This document shows, one piece after another, positions 1 to 11,049 of a stretch of DNA of 64,000 bases. The notes under the pieces were generated by a model. It saw only the letters and a program-made list of their open reading frames with translations. It did not search any database and was not told where the DNA came from. The stretch spans positions 12,400,001 through 12,464,000 of the forward strand of contig CM076146.1 in the NCBI GenBank assembly GCA_038025085.1, in the 5' to 3' direction. This stretch comes from Tetragonia tetragonoides (taxonomy: Eukaryota > Streptophyta > Magnoliopsida > Caryophyllales > Aizoaceae). How positions within the stretch are numbered: position 1 is the stretch's first letter; every line of letters starts with the position of its first letter. The position numbers and the translations under genes were made by a program.

Positions 1-2269
1 ACTAAAAAGAGTTCTAAAAAAACTGACGCCAACTCTATCTTCCAAGCTGTACGTCCTCACTCGACTAAACCTGCGCTTTGGTTTCCGTGACGGAAATAAA
101 ATACAGAAGTAAAGAGAAGAAACAAAAGAGAAACCAAAATCAGATAAACTGAATAAACGCCATCCATACCTAGTAAAAATATTTCGCAAACCTTAACTGA
201 GGTTTTAGAAGAATCATTGAAATTCATTTGCATACGCACATAAGCATATAATCAAGCATACGCATAACGACATTCTTTTATATGCAATTCTTGTATAGTG
301 ATCATACCAAATACGTTCTCGACAATCCGTCTTGATTAGAGAGATGTAAGAGAGCGAGTAGAACAACGATTACCCATACTGTTCATCGAAAGATACAATC
401 ACGCCATGGACTTAATGACTCTAGTGTGCATACTACCTCTAGTATAATAAACGTGTCTAGAGAACTTTACAAATGGGGAATGGTCCGTCCCACACACACT
501 GTGAGGTGTCCATAAGTAACTTGGGAATCACGCATCCCTTGAACTACACCATTAGGTGTAATCCCAATTGTTCGACTACTCCTAAGGATCCATTAGGAGT
601 CTTACTCTCATTTAATTCATTTCACATAATTTGCATTCGTGGACATAGTGGTACTACGAGACCACGACTTACTAATTCATTTCGTGCTCTTGACAATGAA
701 TAGTAAATAACGACGATAATGATAATTCAATGCGATGGGAATTAAAGATGCTTTAATTCAACGACGTTAATTCAACAACGATGACATGCAATGTCTAGCA
801 CAATTTCGGCAGCACTTCGGCAGGGTAATATGATATCTAAAACTCACATTGCATTCAAATACATCCAACGATGAATATATAGGTGCTCACTAACACTCAA
901 TAATACCCATACCAATTAGCAAGTATTAAATAGCATAATAATACTAATAATTCACCATTCAACAATTGTCCAATAATCATCATATAGGCTAATTAATTCT
1001 CAAAACATGATAATATCGACATGCTAATTATAATTTATAATTACAGCGTGAATCATGCTTAATAAACTTCATAATAACAACGATATAATTTAATCATGCT
1101 TTGCATATTAAATTTCCCATATTTCCCAATTAGCACATAATACACATCAAAATAGTTTTGATGGGGATTTGGAAGAAGGTAGGCATGAGCGCTTACCAAT
1201 AAAACGCTTCCACACAGTACGTAAGCTCCATGTACAAAGATTATCACGCTTGCTCGTTGGGCCCTAATTAAAAATAATTACCAAAACTGAGTTTATTAAA
1301 TATGGAAATACAAAAAGTAAAGAAATATTAATTTGATACTTTTATTAAATTTCTTGATTTATTTCAACCTATCTAGGCTTTTGAAAATTTGAATTTCGAT
1401 TCCGAATGAGTGCGGAAAAATATAAACAATAAAAAAAATCTGCTGAAAATCGAAATAAATAATTACGAAAATACAAAACGAAACCCTAACTTCAAAAACA
1501 AGTCTAGGTCACGGTTACCCATGCATGGTGGTCGCCGGAGCACCAGCGAGGCGAGGAGAGAGTGAGAGAGCGAAAGGGAGAAAACGAAAGAGAAGAAGAG
1601 AGAAGAACAGAGAGTGAGCAGGGGGAAGGGTCGACGACCCTGGGCCACCACCGGCGACCGCCCAGGCGACGGCCTGGTGGCGTCATGGCAGCTCGCGGTG
1701 GTGTGACAACCAAAACAAGGGAGAGGGTGGAGAGAATAAACGCAAGAGAGAGAAAGAGGAGAAGAAAGAGAAAGAAAGAGAGAGTAAGGGATTATCGCCG
1801 TTTGAGGGGCGGTGGTCTGGTGAACTGGGCGGCGGGAGGACGCTGGTGAGGTGGTGAAGACAGAGAGAGAGAGAGCACGGTGAGAGGAGAGAGAGAGAGG
1901 AAATAGTGAGGGTTTGATCAGTTGTGAAAACTGATTACTTGCCCCATATTTTCCTTTATATAGGCCATCATTCAACCAAGTCAATTACTAGTAGGTTTAG
2001 GTATTTATTAAATAATTTTCTGATTTAAATTGCTAATTAAAACTAATTAAAATAATATGAATAATTCTTATTCATATATAAAAAAATTAATTAAACTCCC
2101 CAAATTTGATAAATACAATTTATGAAAGTCCCATAATAATAATTAATATTATTATGGCTTTAATTGAATAAATCGAATCCTTGAATGAACATACGATTTA
2201 ATCTCCAAAACTATTTATAAATCATTTATAAACCAATATAATAATTATAGAAAATATTGGGGTATCACA
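1..2269 (-). mobile_element. Ty3/Gypsy LTR, minus strand, cut by the window edge
   Basis: Read on the minus strand this starts with TGTGATACCCC at 2269, a usual start for plant Gypsy LTRs. A second copy of its first ~370 bp lies at 8957-9328, which supports an LTR tip. A TATA-like TATATAAAGG lies at 1953-1962 (minus strand) and is conserved at 9015-9023 in the other copy. Past the TATA the sequence is strongly purine-rich on the plus strand (about 1555-1910), then AT-rich to position 1. I find no primer binding site in 1-600, so the LTR probably continues past the left edge and is over 2.2 kb. Short open frames in the purine-rich part occur on both strands and are compositional. Confidence 0.7.
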
Positions 2270-2270
2270 A

Positions 2271-2895
2271 CAGCACGTTCCTGATTCAAGGCCTTCTCGT
2301 AAGATCCTTGGAATGTCAGTGTGTTTCCCTTGAAAAAACACTGAATATCCCACTTCAAACCATCCTCGAACCTTTCAACACGCTCGACTTCGGTTGTCAC
2401 CAAGTTAGGTGCAAAAGCAGCAAGCTCGTTGAATTGTGTTGCGTACTTAGCGACAGATAGCTTCCCTTGGCAAATGTTCTCAAATTCTCGTTGCTTCTAA
2501 CGAGGAACAACTTTGAGAGAGAACCTCTCACGAATGGACTCCTTGAATTCATCCCATCCGTACTCTTCAATGGCGAGCAAATCGGTGCCCACATCGCTCC
2601 ACCACTTGTTCGCTTCTCCCTTAAGGTAGTAGGTAGCGGAGTTGACCTTCATGTCATTGGGCCTATTAGTTGCCCTAAATAGTTTCTCGAACTCGGTTAT
2701 CCAGTTTTCCAACTTGGTTGGCTCAGAGCCACCCTCAAACGTCGGAGGTTTGACTGCGTCGAAATCCTTAAAGTTGCGCATTTCAGGATTCTGCGCATTG
2801 TGGTCTTGTTCCTTGCGCTCCAGTTGGCACGTAATATGCTCTACCACATTGGTGAGACCTACTTCTAATCTCGCGAGTCGGTCGTTGGTTGCCAT
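2271..2895 (-). pseudogene. gag: Gypsy gag fragment, truncated at an LTR tip
   Basis: The minus-strand frame starts with MATNDRLARLE at 2895. It shows the plant retrotransposon gag core: a PPTFEGG.EP segment, an N.WW-type segment (GEANKWWSDV), then ERF and an EF..L/YA..F..L region. In retroelements this protein forms the particle around the RNA. The frame is open for 625 nt except for one TAG at 2497-2499, and similarity continues past that stop. It ends abruptly at the LTR start TGTGATACCCC, so the zinc knuckle, protease and polymerase are absent here. A chromovirus (Tekay/Del-like) gag is likely, but the lineage call is tentative. Confidence 0.75.
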
Positions 2896-3594
2896 TATAA
2901 AAATCTGAGACATAAAAGAGCAATGGTTGATCACCATTTTAGCAAAGTTGGCACATTTGACCCAAGTCGAGGTCTAGTTGAGAGATATAGGTTGTAATTG
3001 AATCCTATCTCTTGACATTTAGCAATTAGCATATATGTTTCAATGATCGACCTTACATTGTAGGTCTAAGCAACATACTTGCTTTGAATAGTTCTCAGTT
3101 CTCATACATAATAGTTCGATAAGCCTGCAACAAATTAGACACATTGGTCTCACGCAATCAATAAGAAACAACAGTCCTAATTCACACATCAAGGCTCAAT
3201 ACTCTTTTAGTAGAGCGATAAACAATGGTTTTAATTGCATACAATACATGCTTAGCCTTTGGCTCACAATTGATATGATAACGAAAATTTGCCATAATTC
3301 CGACATGAATTCCCCATCATGTCTAGGCCATAATGAGATAGCATTTCGAAACTTTTAGTCAACCATGCAATTATGTAATAGAGTCGATCATATAAAACAA
3401 ATTCTTAAGAAATTCATATAATCAAATGAAATAGTTTTGCAATGAGATAGTTTGCAAAATAAATAACAATAACGAATATTTGTTGCCTATGCAACTACAC
3501 TAACATCAATCTTGACCACGCAGGGTCATCACAATAACTAAGAGTTTAATATAACTCAAATCAAAGTAGTAGTGCAATCAATTAGTTCTACTTG
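2896..3594 (-). other. untranslated leader upstream of the gag fragment
   Basis: About 700 bp of AT-rich DNA without a credible ORF precedes the gag ATG on the minus strand. Its style matches the leader before the gag at 50133. No tRNA-complementary primer site (TGGTATCAGAGC) was found, so the 5' LTR of this gag is either further up or lost. Confidence 0.4.
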
Positions 3595-4010
3595 AAACTC
3601 GCATGGTTTTTGCCTCGAGCCAGGGGGATTGTCATGATCATCCTTCCTCCCAGGCTATCACAGCTGAAAGACGGAATGTTAGAGCTCACTGTCTGACAGC
3701 CTGATTGTTCTCTGAGTGGAAATAATCTTACCTTTGCCTTGATTTCCGTGCAGGTATTTATAGGGAAAAAGTCGGCTAGCTTCGTCGAATGAACAGTGGA
3801 CACGTAGCCCTGTACGTACGCTCCTCTCAAAGTCGGTTCAGAGGGGGTGGTCACGTGAGTTTTGGTACGATCCCTTGGGATGATTCCACGTAGGGGTTCA
3901 TACATTTGATGTCGTTATTTCTGTCCTTGGGGCTGAGAGAGCGTAGGCGCCAAGGCAGCCAATCGAATCTTTGTAGGAATATTCGCACAGTAGATGTGCT
4001 GGCGTCAGGG
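3595..4010 (-). mobile_element. possible LTR remnant with minus-strand TATA box
   Basis: This GC-richer block has a consensus TATAAATA on the minus strand (plus positions 3755-3762) and no ORF. It lies where the LTR of the Tat-lineage element would be expected: beyond the antisense gene, in the direction of the minus-strand pol. I could not locate both LTR ends or a second copy, so boundaries are approximate. The stretch 4011-4520 also lacks genes; it contains repeated GGTCGACTCG/GTCGAGTC-like motifs leading into the plus-strand promoter. Confidence 0.35.
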
Positions 4011-4522
4011 TTGAGCATACAGAAAACCTGAGGGTCGACTCGTGGTTGAATCGACCCTCTTAGTCGAGTCAGAGCATAATTGTAGTCCTTGGGTCTGTAT
4101 GAGACTGGTAGTTGGTGTAGGTCTTATCAGGTCTGTTGGCGATGTTGAACAGTGGGTAGGGGAGTACTCGATCAGGGGCTCCCCTTTGTGGTGGGAGAGT
4201 ATCCTCTTAATGATGTCGATGATTCAGACTCTATGAGAGATCGGAATCCTTCGATTGTGGCCAGGGCGAGAGTCGATAGCTCGACCCTCGATATTTTGGT
4301 TATATCATTTTGCCCTCACATCTTAGTAGGAGGAGAGTCCTTCCCTGTCGAGTCCTGCTGAGATGTGGTTGGTCGATGCTTTTTGTTCAGTGGGCTTTTG
4401 CTTTTGGGTCCGTTCTTTCCTTGGAAGGGTCCCCTTCTCATTGGGATAGATAGTCGGTGGACGTAGTTGGGCTGTCCACCTGTCAGTCATGCGAGCAGTG
4501 TGCTATTCCAGGTCTCTTCTCC

Positions 4523-4530
4523 TATAAATA
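4523..4530 (+). promoter_or_regulatory. TATA box of the antisense gene
   Basis: TATAAATA in the context TCCTATAAATAGTCAG is a plant-type core promoter. It lies about 220 nt upstream of the first ATG (4744) of the plus-strand gene, with a pyrimidine-rich leader between. It is oriented opposite to the LTR/pol transcription of the surrounding element. Confidence 0.55.
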
Positions 4531-4743
4531 GTCAGAATCAACCTCTTCTTTTCTCTCTTTATTCCAGCCGTCTGAATTTTCTAGAGAGAGAAAGTGGGTC
4601 TTCGAAATTTTTCTCGCTAGTCTTCCGTTGATTTGTTACTGTTTATTCGATCTCTCTTTGTAGATCCGTCTTCTATCTTCTCCCAAGGTATAACGTTTTT
4701 CTTTTGGTATTTTTTCTTGCTTGCATTTATTTGTTTTATTCCC

Positions 4744-7700
4744 ATGTCGATGTCTTCGCCCATTGATGTATCGTCGGGGTCTGACAGCTCGGCTGAGGCA
4801 CCTCGACCAGGGACTTGGGGATCTTTTCCCAATAGTTCCGGTTAGGGCTTGTCTAGTCAGGGGCCTGGCTCGTCGTACGAGGGATCTTGCCCTCATCCTT
4901 CGAATGACCTAGTTCCCCCGATTCCGCCGGGGTTCCCCTTTTTCGAGTTTCGTTCGGGTTTTGAGTGGTCGAGTTCGGACGGATTGCTTCTTCCGGATTG
5001 GGTCGTTCCGTTCCGGTTTCTGAAGGAGTCTTGGTATGCCAGGGTTCTGTCGGACCCCGACATTCCATGAAGTTTTAAGCAGGGTGTGTTGAATGTCTTT
5101 CAAATGAGTGTAGCGTTGGGAGAGATTCATGTTTTAGACGGGGTCAAAACTTTACGCTCTGTCTCTCCCCTGCAGGGAGACGAAGCCGAGATGTCCAGGG
5201 CTCGTTTTAAACAAACCTGCCGCTCGGATAGAGGAGGTCTTGATTGCTCCTCTCCCTTGAGTAACTTTGAGCAGATAGGGGAACGACTTATCTGCCCTCA
5301 TATAATGAAGTATGTTTTTTGTCCTTCGACTAATTTTCCTTGTGTTGTTGCCAAAGTCCTGTTGCCCATCTTGACCTTCTTCATTTGCTTAGTTTGTAGG
5401 GAGCGTTGAGAAAGGAGTCCTTCGGGGCAAATGGAGAGTTTGGCTGGTGCTTTGGGTGTTATACCCGATTCTTCATCTGATCGATTGGCCCGATCTATCG
5501 ATCAAGTAGCTAATACTTCTTGCTCGCCTGGTGGCGTGTCCGAGCCTGTTAGGTCGGGACATGAAGAGGCTAAGGCCTCCCAAGGGTCGCTGGAGAGTGG
5601 TGAGATCAGAGTCGAGGACTATCCTCCCGTCGAGGATGAGGATTTCCCTCCTCCTCCTTCAGAGGAGAAGAAAGAGAGAAAGAAGAAAAAGAAGAAGAAG
5701 AAGAAGAGGTCTAGATCCAGTCGGGGAGAAAGACCACCAACTTCTGAGCCTTTAGAGGAGGTGGACCAGGCTGATCAAGAGAGTGTTGGGGTAGAGCTAG
5801 GCCAAGAACAGATGGAGGAGGATCCCGCAAACGGGGGATCGAAGCAGGGGAAGAAGGCCGACACTGTCCCCATTCACTTAAAACCGTTGATCTTAGCTGG
5901 TAGGTCGGCTGAGGACATGGAGTTGTTGGCGAAACGATATCAACTTCCCCCGGGGATGTCTTTTATCTGTCCCAGTAAGTTGGAGGGGTGCCATCCTGCC
6001 CCACCCGGCTGTATTCCCTTTTCCACCAAAGTTTTCGACGAGGGTTTAAGATTTCCCCTCCCTTGTCTGATTAAGAAGATAGTGGGTCGTCTGGGAGTCC
6101 ACTACTTTCAGCTCCAGCCTAATTCCTGGAGATCTCTGGTCGGCCTGGCGGCAGCGGTCCATGTCCATAGGCTAGAGGTGACTGATGCGGTTCTTCGCCA
6201 TCTGTATCTCAAGGTGCAATCGACCAAGTTCGGGACTTGGTATCTAAGCCCTAGAAAGGGTTTCTCCATGTGTCGATCCTTGAGTAACGTCAGCTTCTGG
6301 AAGGAGAATTTCTTATTTCTGCACAACGAGCAGGGATGGGATTGAGTGTGCCCTCCTTGGAGGGAAAACTACCTAGAGGAGGTAGGTAGTGAGCTGTTTG
6401 GTCCGGATCGCGAGCCCCTGGACTCTTTGTCTCAGGCCGAGCGTCGGACGGTAGAATACTTCTGTCACCCTAACCGAGATGAGGGTGTATGTGAGAAGGC
6501 CAAAGCCCCTCCCTATTGGAAGATCGATAAGTCCTGGTTCTCCAATGAGGCTTTCCTGGTCTTCATTGGTTTCCGGTCGACCATGACACATGGTATAATG
6601 GCCTTGTCCCCATTGTTTCCTTGCTCCGAATGTTTTTCTGTGGATCGAGGGTTTCCCTTAACTCTTCCCTTTTCTTCGTGTTTTGCAGAGGCCGCCGTTG
6701 TTGAACTGTTAGAGATGCCTGAATGGGATCAGATGGTGGGCGGGACGACCTCCAAGGTTTTTTTTGGGGGTTTCAAGGACGTGGTTGAAGCTCAGAGGAA
6801 GCTCGAATTTGTAACAGATCTTTTTCTTCCCCCATTCGTTGTAGTTGATAGTCCCATGACTGATGTTGATAACTTTCTTTGTTTTCCGCAGCCTCCCAAG
6901 AAGAAAAAAGCAATGGTCTTTGGAACGAAGGCGAGATTGAAGAAGGGGGGTTCTTCGCCCGTGGCCTTGTTTGATGACGGCCTTCGCCCCAGGAAGAGGT
7001 CGGGTGACGATGCCTTGGTGACACAGGAGAGGGTATCTCCTTTGAAGAAGAAGAAGAAGGTTGATACCCCCAGTGCGGGGTTGATCCCAGCAAATCAGCG
7101 TGCGGTCGCCACTTGGGGGCTGGTTACCCCTCCTGCGGGGATTCAAGAGTCAGGCGCTGGCTCGTCCAATTCGGTCGTAGCGGGAGAGTTCTCCCCTTCG
7201 AGTCTGCGAAGCATCGACGAGATGCGGGCCGTCCGATCCACCCGAAGGGACAACAATGAGTTCACAGGCCAGGCGTATATGGTCAGCAGGCAGAGCCTTG
7301 AGGATCATGCCCTCAAGATGCCGGCCGTTCTGGGGGCTCCTTTGGATGAACAGTCCAAAATTGCTGAGGCCGTCTTCCCTAACTTGTTCCATGAGAGGGA
7401 CATGAGGCAGGTTACCTCCAAGGTAGGGTTGACAGGACGTTGTGACGGCCCTTCTGAAGCGTGTGGCCCTAAATCGCTTGAAGGTACTTTAACAGCCGTT
7501 TCCTCCGTCTATTTTTAGTCAAGTTTTTCCGGCTGTTACTGATTTGTTCGTGTTTTTCAGGATGACATTCTTCTGAGCGCGGTTATTAGGGTTGACGAGG
7601 CTCAAAGGCGCCGATTGGTCATCCAGTGCCAGGAGTGGCAGGCTGACGCAGAGGCTAAGGCTCGAGAGGAGGCTCGAGCTGAGTTGTCTGGGCTTCGTGC

Positions 7701-8133
7701 CGAACTGGAGGAGGCGAAGACCGATCTCCAAAAGGGCAAGTCTCTTCTCGATGAGAGAGAGCATTCCCTTGAGGAGCTAAGGGGGGGACTGGAGGAGGCC
7801 AACAAGGCTAATGCTCAAGTCACCAATCTCCTCGAGGCTGCCAAGGTCGATGCTGAGAACTGGAAGACCAAAGAGGCTCGGGCATAGGCCGAGTGGAAGG
7901 TGGCTGTGGATCGCCAGACTCATTACTTGAAGGAAGCCCTACTCCAGGTGTATGGAGAAGGCGATGTTGGAGCCTCTGTGGTTAGCTCCCTGGCCAATAT
8001 TCGCAACCTCCGAGCTTCTACTAACCCCGACGATCTGGCGGAGGCAAGTAGAATCGAGTCTTCCATTGCCTCGGACTTGAAGGATATGGAGGCCCTTGTT
8101 GCAGCGAGATGGGCAGAGGAGGAGGCTGAATGA
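4744..8133 (+). pseudogene. antisense gene of a Tat-lineage Gypsy element (gypsy-type transposon domain plus coiled coil)
   Basis: One reading frame spans the region: Ser/Pro-rich N-terminus, a Lys-rich tract with NLS character (about 5662-5715), and a domain with LRFPL, GVHYFQLQPNSWR and GTWYLSPRKGF. That domain resembles the plant family annotated as putative gypsy type transposon (Transposase_28). A second basic tract (KKKKK at 7047-7061) and an Ala/Glu/Leu-rich coiled coil (about 7615-7880) follow. Likely introns: 5310-5399, 6593-6688, 6811-6891 and 7484-7560, each GT...AG with a pyrimidine-rich acceptor. Internal stops at 4843, 5068, 5407, 6343 and 7885, plus a frame change near 7400-7440, make it a pseudogene. 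The gene converges on a minus-strand RNase H/integrase fragment. Antisense ORFs in this position are known in Tat elements such as Grande and Retand. Function is unknown. Confidence 0.75.
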
Positions 8134-8204
8134 TCGGGTCATTTTCAAGGCCTACGCCCCCGGGTTAGGGGGTTTGTATTTGTTCTTGTTTAGGGTCAGC
8201 ATCG

Positions 8205-8957
8205 GATCTTATGGTCGGCCAAAAGTATCCGGTTCTTAGTGCTTTTCTGGCTAAGTCTCTTTCCGCGATATGTGAGCCGCACATTCCACTGTGTAGATCA
8301 TCTAGGATATCTGCCCCCTTCGAGGGAGTGACACATCTGAGTAGTCGTTGGTTGAAGGCTTGCTTGTATAATATTCCATCGACTAGAACAAACCACTTTG
8401 CTCGCTTCTTTACTTTCGCTTTTCCTTTTCATCTTCTGGGAGGGTCCCGTTTCTGAGATAGTCGGTTATGGGATCCATCCATGTCTCCGATATATCGAGC
8501 AAGTTTACCTCAGGAGGTTTTGTGATGCTTTTCTCTTGTAGGACTTCCCAAAAAATCGATCGTGGGAGTCCATTTATAGCAGAGCTGGCTAACTTGGCCA
8601 GGGCATCTGCCTGTTGATTGTCTGATCTTGGCACGTGCTTGATGGAGAGTTCTTCGAATTTTGAAATTTCTTCCTTAGCTTTATGGAGGTATGCCTTCAT
8701 GGAGTCTTCTCTGGCCTCATAGTCTCCTGTGATCTGTGATACGACCAACTGGAAATCCATGATTACGGCCACACTCTGTGCCCCTACCATTCGAGCCATT
8801 TGAAAATCTGCAAGCAGGGCCTCATATTCTGCTTCGTTGTTAGATGCTGCGAACTGGAATCGCAAGGCGTATTCGAACACACCTCCTTCGGGGTTTTTGA
8901 GTACTAGTCCTGCCCCACTCCCGTTACGGCAGGCCGAACCATCGACTGCCAATTCCC
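8205..8957 (-). pseudogene. pol: Gypsy RNase H and integrase N-terminus fragment (Tat lineage)
   Basis: On the minus strand the frame from about 8957 shows the archaeal-type RNase H found in Tat elements: LAVDGSACRNGSGAG, NNEAEYEALLA, IMDFQLVVSQI and RSDNQQADALAKLA (the position usually read as SD is MD). RNase H removes RNA from the cDNA hybrid. After a 1-nt frame change near 8415 the integrase zinc-binding region follows: HSGMCGSH, ARKALRTGYFWPT. The sequence leaves integrase at about 8205, so the DDE catalytic core is missing. Reverse transcriptase is also absent: at 8957 the fragment joins an unrelated LTR tip. It cannot encode an active polymerase. Confidence 0.8.
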
Positions 8958-9328
8958 ACTTTATGTAAGGGTTTTGACTCAGTTTTGCAAACTGATTACT
9001 TGCCCCACCTTTTTCTTTATATAGACCCCAAGTCAACCAAAGTCAAGGCGAAGAATTAGGGAAGACTTTAATTAATTTTCTGAATATATTTGATAAATAA
9101 AACTAATTAAAACATATGAATAATTGATATTTATATATAAAACAATTTATTTAACCACCCAATACTTTAATAAATATAGATCCCGAAACCTCCATAATAA
9201 TAATTATTATTATGATGGCTTAAATTGAATAAATAGAATCATTGAATATAAATATGATTTAATTTTCGAAACCATTTATAAATCATTTATAAATCAATAA
9301 TAATTATAGAAAATATTGGGGTATCACA
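8957..9328 (-). mobile_element. LTR tip fragment, same family as the LTR at 1-2269
   Basis: From TGTGATACCCC (9328 on the minus strand) through the TATA region (9015-9023) to ACTGATTACTTGCCCC this aligns with the other copy. It stops just after the TATA box, where RNase H sequence begins. It is a broken U3 segment. The downstream flank (9329-9522) has ACTGG/AAACTG-rich sequence and no gene. Confidence 0.75.
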
Positions 9329-9522
9329 AAAACTGGGGAGAACTGTATTTTATAGCTGATAACTGATGAAAATTGGGCAAACCTAGAGAAAACTAGACAA
9401 AACTGAAAATCGGTTGAAAGAACATGCCCTTAAAGTCCATTATAGTCCTTCTCAAGGACAACTCCTATATGCGAGTTCAGATCCTCGGTTGTTATAGAAG
9501 AGGGGCGGTCCTTCTATTCTCT

Positions 9523-10317
9523 CACTACAATAAAAAGCTAAATAGCGTCGAAAATGGCATCGGAAATAACATCGAATTTAGCAAAAAATCCGACGTCGAG
9601 AAACTTAGCAACAGAAAAAATCCGTTGCTAAAAAGCGCGATGCTAAGTTTCTCGTCGTTGGAAGTCAAATAATTCCGTTGTGATAATTTTGGGCATTGCA
9701 AAGGAATAATTTCTGTTGCTAAAAGCTCGGCGTCGGATATTATTTAATTCCGCCGTTAAGAGTTTTTTTAATAAAAAACAAAAACTAAAGAAAGGGGTCA
9801 GGAGACCAGCCCGCAGGCAGAGCTAGGCCTTGCCCACGACAGGCAAGCAAGCCCACAACCAACAAGCCTACCAACAACCATCCACTTGAAATAAAATTCA
9901 AAATATGCCTCCAGCAGGATTCAAACCAAGCATTGAGCATGACAACCAAACACTCTTACCATTAAGCCGCAACTTCACTACGTATTATATTTATCGCGTT
10001 ATTATATTTAAGATATAATTCAAGCCCAACAAGCGAAATTCCTTAGCAGCGGAATTTTAATATTCCGTTGATAACACAGCGATGGAAATTAAATTTCCGT
10101 TGTTAAAATAAATTGAAAAGTTTTTGATTTAAATATGGGTATGGATTAAATGCGTCCGTTGCTACCTCAGCAACGGTTATAAAAATCCGTTGTTAACAGA
10201 GTCAGAAGAAAAAATCCGTTGCTTAGAATTCTTAACAATAGATTTAAAGTTATTCTTTGCTAAGCTTTGCAACGGATGAAAAATAACCCGACGCTATTTC
10301 GCATTTATTTTGTAGTG
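9523..10317. mobile_element. non-autonomous CACTA element, 795 bp
   Basis: The ends are CACTACAATAAAAAGC and, on the other strand, CACTACAAAATAAATGCG. Both continue into AAATAGCGTCG. The element is flanked by the 3-bp target duplication TCT (9520-9522 and 10318-10320), the size expected for CACTA transposons. Subterminal TCCGTTGCTAA-type motifs recur in both orientations, as in known CACTA binding sites. No transposase ORF is present, so it depends on a relative for movement. Confidence 0.88.
9765..9985 (-). mobile_element. SINE-like or tRNA-derived fossil inside the CACTA element
   Basis: On the minus strand GGCTTAATGGTAAGAG (9953-9968) matches a Pol III A box. GGTTTGAATCC (9918-9928) matches a B box. 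The tail side runs into T/A-rich sequence near 9765. No target duplication was found. A degenerate tRNA is the alternative. Confidence 0.4.
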
Positions 10318-10487
10318 TCTTGATCTCTCTATTTAAACCACCTAAACCTCTCTGCAATCTAATGGACCTAAAAACATAGAGACCAATGCAATCTTATGGT
10401 GAGAATTAATGGGCTACACATGTGTTGTTCATTAAAGAACAACAAAGGATCCTCATCCCCGGCCTTATAGACTACAAATAATTCTAA

Positions 10488-10781
10488 TGGCATGTTTGGA
10501 TTGGGCTAATGATTAAGGGGTAATGAAGCAAAGTAAAGTGTAAAGTAATAAGGTGAACTTGTAATAAGGGTAATGATTAAGGGGATAATGAAGAAAATGA
10601 AGGGAAAATGGGGGCAAATCATTACCCTATGGGGAAGTGGGTAACTATTATTCCTCAAATGGGGGTAATCATTACCCTACTTTTCACAAAATCTAACTCC
10701 CACTATCTCACATACCTCCCATTTTAGCCAATAAATTCAATCTATTACCCCCTTAATCATTACCCTAATCCAAATATCCCT
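10488..10781. mobile_element. MITE, PIF/Harbinger-like
   Basis: The ends are inverted: GGCATGTTTGGATTGGGCTA at the left pairs with GGGATATTTGGATTAGGGTA at the right, and both run into ATGATTAAGGGG. The flanks can be read as TAA (10485-10487 and 10782-10784), a PIF/Harbinger-type target site. About 294 bp, no ORF, interior rich in GGGTAATCATTACCC-like motifs. Confidence 0.6.
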
Positions 10782-10784
10782 TAA

Positions 10785-11018
10785 AGATACTTTTCGGAAT
10801 TTGTAATTCATTGCAGATCGATACTCAAATGATCCATACCTACTAAATGTCGAACAACACCCGCAAGCTCGTTTTCCTCCCTATAACACCTTGAAATCTT
10901 CAAATGCTCTATAATCGTGATCAGTGCACTGTCCTACAATCCATGATAATGTACACTACTTAAAACGGACAATTGTGGTCAGAACAAAAAAAGTGTTGAT
11001 CTATTGACCTATGTATGA

Positions 11019-11024
<6 letters not shown>
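10785..11024. other. no feature recognised
   Basis: AT-rich sequence between the MITE and the SINE; no ORF or repeat seen. Confidence 0.4.

Positions 11025-11049
<25 letters not shown>

Noticed and set aside
1463..1984. Ser/Leu/Pro-rich 173-aa minus frame and overlapping Arg/Glu-rich plus frame
   Set aside because: Both come from a purine-rich LTR segment; low complexity, no domain.
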